NCBI GenBank assembly: GCA_018064925.1
Contig: JAGHUH010000013.1
Location: forward strand, 62,001 to 126,000
Direction: 5' to 3'
Source: Candidatus Cacconaster stercorequi
GTDB lineage: Bacteria; Bacillota; Clostridia; Oscillospirales; Oscillospiraceae
DNA: 64,000 nucleotides
Shown piece by piece: positions 60,236 through 64,000 of this stretch (within the stretch, counting starts at the first letter, position 1; every line of letters starts with the position of its first letter). The notes beneath the pieces are model-generated. The model saw nothing but the letters and a program-made list of their open reading frames with translations. It had not been told where the DNA came from and searched no databases. A program made the translations under genes and the position numbers.

Positions 60236-61192
60236 TCAGGCGTCCTTCCGCTTGGCGTACTTTTTCAGATAAAATGTCCGCTGAATGGTCGCGTCCACGA
60301 AGGACAGAGGGCGTCCGTGCTGCACATAGAGTGCGGCGGCACAGTTTTTTCGCAAAATCATGCTCACTGCCAGCGCATCGGCGGCATTATCCGCGCTGCA
60401 CAATGCACCGAAATTCTGCAGCAATACGGCACAGCGGTGCATCAGCGCATGGCCGGCGGTACGCGGCTTGGCGGCCGCTACGGGAGCGGTATAGCCTACC
60501 AGCTGGGCAAAATCGTCGATATAAGCCCGCAGCGGCTGCCCCAGACGGCTGTATGCCGCAGTATAGGGATCGTTCTCCCAACGGACAAAGGGAAGGCCTT
60601 TGATGGCGTCCACATCAAATTTCCCGGCAAGGGGCTGTTCAATAATGGACACGCGCTGCCGGAAAAGCTGCTGACACTGCGCCTCCAGCTCCTCGGCGGT
60701 GGCAAAGGCATCGTCAAAGCTGCTGCCCAGACACAGCGCACCGTGACGCGCCATCAAAAATGCGTTGTGCGTCGGATGGTCGCGGACGGTCTGTGCCACC
60801 GCGTTCTTCAGCTTCTTGCTGCCGGGCAGCGCATAGGCGGCGCAGGGGGCGAAGGAGGTGTCCTCCCCCTCGGCGCAGACGGCGCTGGCGAAAAACTGAT
60901 GGGTGTGGATGATGAAATTCACATTCGCGCGAAGCTGGTAGGCCGCTATATGCACGCCCACTTCACTGCTGGGTTTGTAGGTTCCCTCGTAGGAGCCATC
61001 GGAGATGGTGACCTTGACCAGATCCTGTGGCTGCAGGGTATCATACGCCCGTCCGCTGGGGGTAATAATGAACTGCGTGTCCGAAATGCGGGCGCTGATA
61101 TTGCCCCAGGTGCGGGCAATGAGCTGATTGGCCAGCAGACGGTGGCCCGCTTCAATGACAAGCTCTCTTGCCTGTTGTTCTGTATATGCCAT
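60236..61192 (-). CDS. Class II aldolase/adducin family protein
   Basis: Zn-dependent class II aldolase-type enzyme (FucA/AraD family) of 318 residues. WGNISARI near 29-36, ITPSG near 43-47, the metal pair in IIHTHQF near 94-100 and the third His in MARHGALCLG near 145 are present. The usual family length is about 210-220; the extra C-terminal about 100 residues (from about 215) resemble a second, degenerate copy of part of the fold. It probably cleaves or isomerises a phosphorylated sugar or polyol. Starts 2 bases after the aminotransferase stop. Confidence 0.85.
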   Translation of the reverse strand: MAYTEQQARELVIEAGHRLLANQLIARTWGNISARISDTQFIITPSGRAYDTLQPQDLVKVTISDGSYEGTYKPSSEVGVHIAAYQLRANVNFIIHTHQFFASAVCAEGEDTSFAPCAAYALPGSKKLKNAVAQTVRDHPTHNAFLMARHGALCLGSSFDDAFATAEELEAQCQQLFRQRVSIIEQPLAGKFDVDAIKGLPFVRWENDPYTAAYSRLGQPLRAYIDDFAQLVGYTAPVAAAKPRTAGHALMHRCAVLLQNFGALCSADNAADALAVSMILRKNCAAALYVQHGRPLSFVDATIQRTFYLKKYAKRKDA

Positions 61193-61194
61193 AC

Positions 61195-62679
61195 TTATTT
61201 CCCCAGCTTGCCGCAGTTGGCGAATACACGCTCAAAGCGGGCAAGCACATCGTCGATCATTTCCTCGGTGTAGGCGGCGCTGGTGTACAGGCGGCTGCCT
61301 GCCAGCGTAATGATGCCCTCCGCCATGTAGGCCGCACCCATGTGCTCCATTTCCACCTGACGGATGCCGGTCTCCTTCAGTACATGGGGAATGGTCCAGG
61401 GCTTGCTCCAATCCACGCAGAAGTGCATGGTGCCCACGCTGTCCAGATGGCAGATGCTGCCCTGATTGAATGCCACAAAGGGCAGACCATATTTTTTGAT
61501 CAGCGCCTGCAGACCGCGTGTCAGGCGATCGCCCATGCGGCCGGCCACCTCGCAGGCGTTACGCTTTTCAATTTCGCACAGGGCGGTATAGCCTGCCACG
61601 CAGGAGATAGGAGTGGCTGCCATGGTACCGCCGCACATGGCCTTGGCCACCTTCTTGCCGGAGGAGTCCAGACCGGCGCCCAGATGTGCCATGCAGTCGG
61701 CGTGACCGCCCACACCGCCGGCACCGGGATAGCCGCCCGCTACGATCTTGCCGAAAATGGTCAGGTCGGGATCAATGCCGTAAAAGCTCTGGGCACCGCC
61801 GGGGGCGATGCGGAAGCCGGACACCACCTCGTCGCACACCAGCAGGGCGCCGTATTCATGCGCCAGCCGCTCGCAGCCCTGCACGAACTCGCGGGACACG
61901 GGGCGGGTGCCGCTTTCGGGGCCCACCGGCTCAATGTAGACCGCTGCCGTGCCGCCGTTGAGCTTGTTCTTCTTCAGCTTTCGCTCCAGATCCTCCAGAT
62001 CGTTGGGGAAAAACTCATCGGTATGCTTGAACACGAAATTGGGCACGCCTTTGGACATGATGCCCTTGGTGCCGGGGACGCGCATACCGTAGGCCATTTG
62101 ATCCGACCAGCCGTGGTAGGCGCCGCCCATTTTCAGCACATTCTTGTGCCCCGTCTTCAACCGCGCGATGCGCAGCGCGCACATACACGACTCGGTGCCG
62201 CTGCCCAGCATCCGGAATTTCTCCACGCTGGGCACCATCTCGCTGATCTTGCGGGCCAGCTTGTACTCATATTCGTGGAACAGACCCGTGGACGGGCCGC
62301 AGGTGTTCAAAAGGTCAATGACCGCGTCGCGGATCACCGGATCGTTGCTGCCCAAAATCGTGGGGCCGCCGGCCTGCAGCAGGTCATAGTACCAGTTACC
62401 GTCCAGATCGTACAGCTTGGCGCCCTCCGCCTTGGTGATGACAATGGGGAAGGGGTAGTTGAACGCCAGATTGTGCTGCACGCCGCCGGGAATGATCTTC
62501 TTTGCCTCGTCGGTCATGGCCTTGGATGCGGCACATTTCTTGTTGAAATAATTGTCCACATAGTCCTTCAACTTTTCGGGACGGATGGAATAGACCGGCT
62601 TGCGGATCAACTCATCCAGCTGGCGGGTCACTTCTGCCGCGTCCAGATATTCATCAATTGCAAAACCGTTGTAAGCCAT
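61195..62679 (-). CDS. Class III aminotransferase (glutamate-1-semialdehyde mutase-like)
   Basis: PLP-dependent fold-type I enzyme of 494 residues, first gene of the unit. IPGGVQHNLAFNYPFPIVI near 63-81, LLQAGGPTILGSND near 100, LVCDEVVSGFRIAPGGAQ near 276 and the PLP Lys in IFGKIVAGGYPGAG near 303-316 are those of the GSA-aminotransferase-like subgroup. No tetrapyrrole genes are adjacent; with the aldolase and kinase it more likely acts on an amino sugar, amino alcohol or amino-polyol. An AAGGAGG site precedes the ATG. Confidence 0.88.
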   Translation of the reverse strand: MAYNGFAIDEYLDAAEVTRQLDELIRKPVYSIRPEKLKDYVDNYFNKKCAASKAMTDEAKKIIPGGVQHNLAFNYPFPIVITKAEGAKLYDLDGNWYYDLLQAGGPTILGSNDPVIRDAVIDLLNTCGPSTGLFHEYEYKLARKISEMVPSVEKFRMLGSGTESCMCALRIARLKTGHKNVLKMGGAYHGWSDQMAYGMRVPGTKGIMSKGVPNFVFKHTDEFFPNDLEDLERKLKKNKLNGGTAAVYIEPVGPESGTRPVSREFVQGCERLAHEYGALLVCDEVVSGFRIAPGGAQSFYGIDPDLTIFGKIVAGGYPGAGGVGGHADCMAHLGAGLDSSGKKVAKAMCGGTMAATPISCVAGYTALCEIEKRNACEVAGRMGDRLTRGLQALIKKYGLPFVAFNQGSICHLDSVGTMHFCVDWSKPWTIPHVLKETGIRQVEMEHMGAAYMAEGIITLAGSRLYTSAAYTEEMIDDVLARFERVFANCGKLGK

Positions 62680-62696
62680 AGTAACTCCTCCTTACC

Positions 62697-62732
62697 GTGA
62701 ATGTTAATTCACATCTTGATAACACGGTATCA
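62697..62732 (-). promoter_or_regulatory. Palindromes, candidate TetR operators
   Basis: Two palindromes in the leader/promoter: GTGAATGTTAATTCAC (62697-62712, 6-bp arms) and TGATA-n6-TATCA (62717-62732), the second covering the -10. Autoregulation by the operon's TetR is plausible. Confidence 0.45.
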
Positions 62733-62752
62733 CGCCCACGGGGGAATGTCAA
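62724..62752 (-). promoter_or_regulatory. Promoter of the aminotransferase-GtrA unit
   Basis: On the minus strand a perfect -35 TTGACA, 17-base spacer and a poor -10 TACCGT, which would fit a regulated promoter. Confidence 0.5.
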
Positions 62753-62818
62753 GAGAAAGGGAATTTTATCCATATAAAGGTGTAATACCAAGCGGATAGG
62801 TGGTGTTTTCGGGTAAAA

Positions 62819-62852
62819 CAGCGCCCTGATTTCGTGGGAAATCAGGGCGCTG
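62819..62852 (-). terminator. Terminator of the TagD-like gene
   Basis: CAGCGCCCTGATTTC with its perfect 15-bp complement and a 4-nt loop, then TGTTTTAC on the minus strand. Confidence 0.8.
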
Positions 62853-62878
62853 CTATGGTTTGTAATATGGTGTGCGGC

Positions 62879-63274
62879 TTATTTCTGCTTGATGTCCTGC
62901 TTGATGGCGGTGGTGGAGATATCCGGCGTCCGCTCCAGATAAACCACTTCGGCGCCCTCTTCCTTCAGGAAGTCAAACTTGCCTTCCCAGTCGTTGCCGA
63001 TAACGAAGGTATCAATGTGATATTCGTGGATGTCGGTGCGCTTCTGCTCCCAGCAGGTTTCAGGAATCACCAGATCCACATAGCGGATGGCCTCCAGAAG
63101 CTGCTTGCGCTGCTCGTAGCTGAAATAGCAGGTCTTGTGCTTTTCATTCCAATTAAATTCGTCCGTGGACAGCGCCACGATCAGATAGTCGCCCTGCTCC
63201 TTGGCGCGGCGCAGCAAATTGATATGACCGTAATGCAGCAGGTCAAATGTCCCGTATGTAATGACTCTTTTCAT
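62879..63274 (-). CDS. TagD/GCT1-like nucleotidyltransferase
   Basis: Cytidylyltransferase-family enzyme of 131 residues, close to glycerol-3-phosphate cytidylyltransferase. YGTFDLLHYGHINLLRRAKEQGDYLIVALSTDEFN (7-41) carries the HxGH motif; the RTPDISTTAIK end near 114-124 is the second nucleotide-binding motif. It would make CDP-glycerol or a related activated polyol for a surface polymer or spore coat. 18 bases separate it from the ATP-grasp gene upstream. Confidence 0.9.
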   Translation of the reverse strand: MKRVITYGTFDLLHYGHINLLRRAKEQGDYLIVALSTDEFNWNEKHKTCYFSYEQRKQLLEAIRYVDLVIPETCWEQKRTDIHEYHIDTFVIGNDWEGKFDFLKEEGAEVVYLERTPDISTTAIKQDIKQK

Positions 63275-63292
63275 CTTAATCCCTCGGCTTTA

Positions 63293-64000
63293 TTATCTAT
63301 GGCGAAGCTTTTTGTATAGCTCCTTCAGCGCCATCATGGCTCTGGCGCGGGTGCGGAAATATTGATCGACTTTTTTATACGGCTCCGGGTCCGCTTTGTC
63401 CATGAGAAAATGGATGTCGGCATTCTCGATGAGATGCTGGGCTTTTTCCCGGGAGATGTATTTTTCCGTTACATCCTCCAGCAAAATCTTCTCGCTGACA
63501 AATCGCTTTCCGATGCCGTCCAGCTTGCACTCCTCCGGCAGCGGTTTGCCCCACAGCATATAGTCTGCGTACATTCTGGGGAAGTTTACGCCGCTTTTGG
63601 TGATGGCGTAGCCCGAGCCGCCGAAGCGCAGATTGATCTCGCAGAAGCGGATCCCGTCATCCGAGGCAAGGGCGTCCACATCGAACATACCGGTATAGTG
63701 CAGCGTCTCCACAAAGGATTTGAGCTGTCCCATAAACGCCAGGATCTCGGGATCGGATACCACCTCGCCCACGGCCATGATGCCCTTGCGGCTGCCGTGG
63801 CCGCCCTGCACAAATTGCAGGCATCCGTCCGGCAGCAGCACCTTGCCATCCGCGCTCATGCCGAGGATCGCGTACTCTTTTTTGATGTCGATGTAATCCT
63901 CCACCAACAGATCGAGGTCTTTAAATTTTGCTGCCATGGCGCCAACGGCCTTGGCAAGTGCCTCCTGATTGTCACAGCGCTTCAGGTGATCCTTGGAGCC
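63293..64000 (-). CDS. ATP-grasp domain protein, partial at window edge
   Basis: C-terminal part of a carboxylate-amine ligase-like protein. The frame is open to base 64000, 21 codons upstream of the ATG at 63937, so the true start lies outside. Visible: EDYIDIKKEYAILGMSADG and FCEINLRFGGSGYAITKSGVNFP, the last with the Glu-x-Asn metal motif of ATP-grasp enzymes. The substrate is unknown; linkage to the TagD-like gene suggests surface-glycan or phosphosugar metabolism. Confidence 0.75.
   Translation of the reverse strand, partial: GSKDHLKRCDNQEALAKAVGAMAAKFKDLDLLVEDYIDIKKEYAILGMSADGKVLLPDGCLQFVQGGHGSRKGIMAVGEVVSDPEILAFMGQLKSFVETLHYTGMFDVDALASDDGIRFCEINLRFGGSGYAITKSGVNFPRMYADYMLWGKPLPEECKLDGIGKRFVSEKILLEDVTEKYISREKAQHLIENADIHFLMDKADPEPYKKVDQYFRTRARAMMALKELYKKLRHR

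Overview
The window looks like the chromosome of a GC-rich, spore-forming, anaerobic Clostridia (Bacillota), most likely from the Oscillospirales/Oscillospiraceae. The reasons are a complete Rnf complex, a sporulation-associated yab gene block (SpoVB/YabM-like flippase, mazG, rqcP, yabP, yabQ, divIC, yabR-like), HemZ, sigma-A-type promoters with many extended -10 elements, strong GGAGG ribosome binding sites and short intrinsic terminators. No rRNA, tRNA, CRISPR array, phage or insertion sequence was recognised. The taxonomic call is inference from gene content, not from a marker search.

Layout. 0.1-5.3 kb (minus): rnfCDGEAB operon for ferredoxin:NAD+ oxidoreduction coupled to ion pumping. 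5.6-7.3 kb: a DUF975 membrane protein and a stand-alone E2-type acyltransferase-fold protein. 7.5-14.5 kb (plus): recJ, rel (ppGpp), dtd, an MBL hydrolase and hemZ. 14.5-19.2 kb (plus): the yab cluster with hup inserted. 19.3-21.8 kb (minus): a two-gene unit of a radical SAM/SPASM-like enzyme and a membrane protein with a cytosolic (Cys-Ala)n tail, the best candidate here for an undescribed modification system. 22.2-24.9 kb (plus): hpf, an iron-type alcohol dehydrogenase and a phosphatidylserine synthase-like enzyme. 24.9-28.7 kb (minus): a single large RND permease with a coiled-coil insertion. 28.9-32.2 kb (minus): two different gap genes with a GntR regulator between them. 32.4-34.4 kb (plus): a histidine-kinase-like ATPase without an H-box, and mnmA; then a 23-codon small ORF on the minus strand. 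34.6-40.1 kb (minus): a two-component system followed by an N-acyl-D-amino-acid deacylase-type amidohydrolase, an M20 (YgeY-like) hydrolase and an inositol-monophosphatase-like enzyme. 40.2-45.1 kb: DUF3783, a Gfo/Idh/MocA oxidoreductase, truA, an Ala/Lys-tailed membrane protein and a membrane-anchored DUF4015 glycoside-hydrolase-like protein. 45.1-47.8 kb (minus): an ABC importer of the NMT1/THI5-SsuABC type. 47.9-49.6 kb (plus): orphan hypB, an O6-alkylguanine methyltransferase and a NifX-like protein with a Cys/His tail. 49.7-53.1 kb (minus): a D-cysteine desulfhydrase-family enzyme and a SpoIIE-type phosphatase with a LytS-like membrane sensor. 53.3-57.5 kb (plus): adenine deaminase and an ABC exporter fused to a GNAT acetyltransferase. 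57.5-62.7 kb (minus): a regulated five-gene unit (class III aminotransferase, class II aldolase, TetR, FGGY kinase, GtrA). 62.9-64 kb (minus): a TagD-like cytidylyltransferase and an ATP-grasp gene that runs off the window.

Most of the window is housekeeping. The parts that stand out are the radical SAM/Cys-tail pair, a nested arrangement of promoter, terminator and ribosome binding site in front of yabP, the ABC-GNAT fusion, the RND insertion, two enzymes that have lost a catalytic or phospho-acceptor histidine, and the small ORF at 34449-34520.
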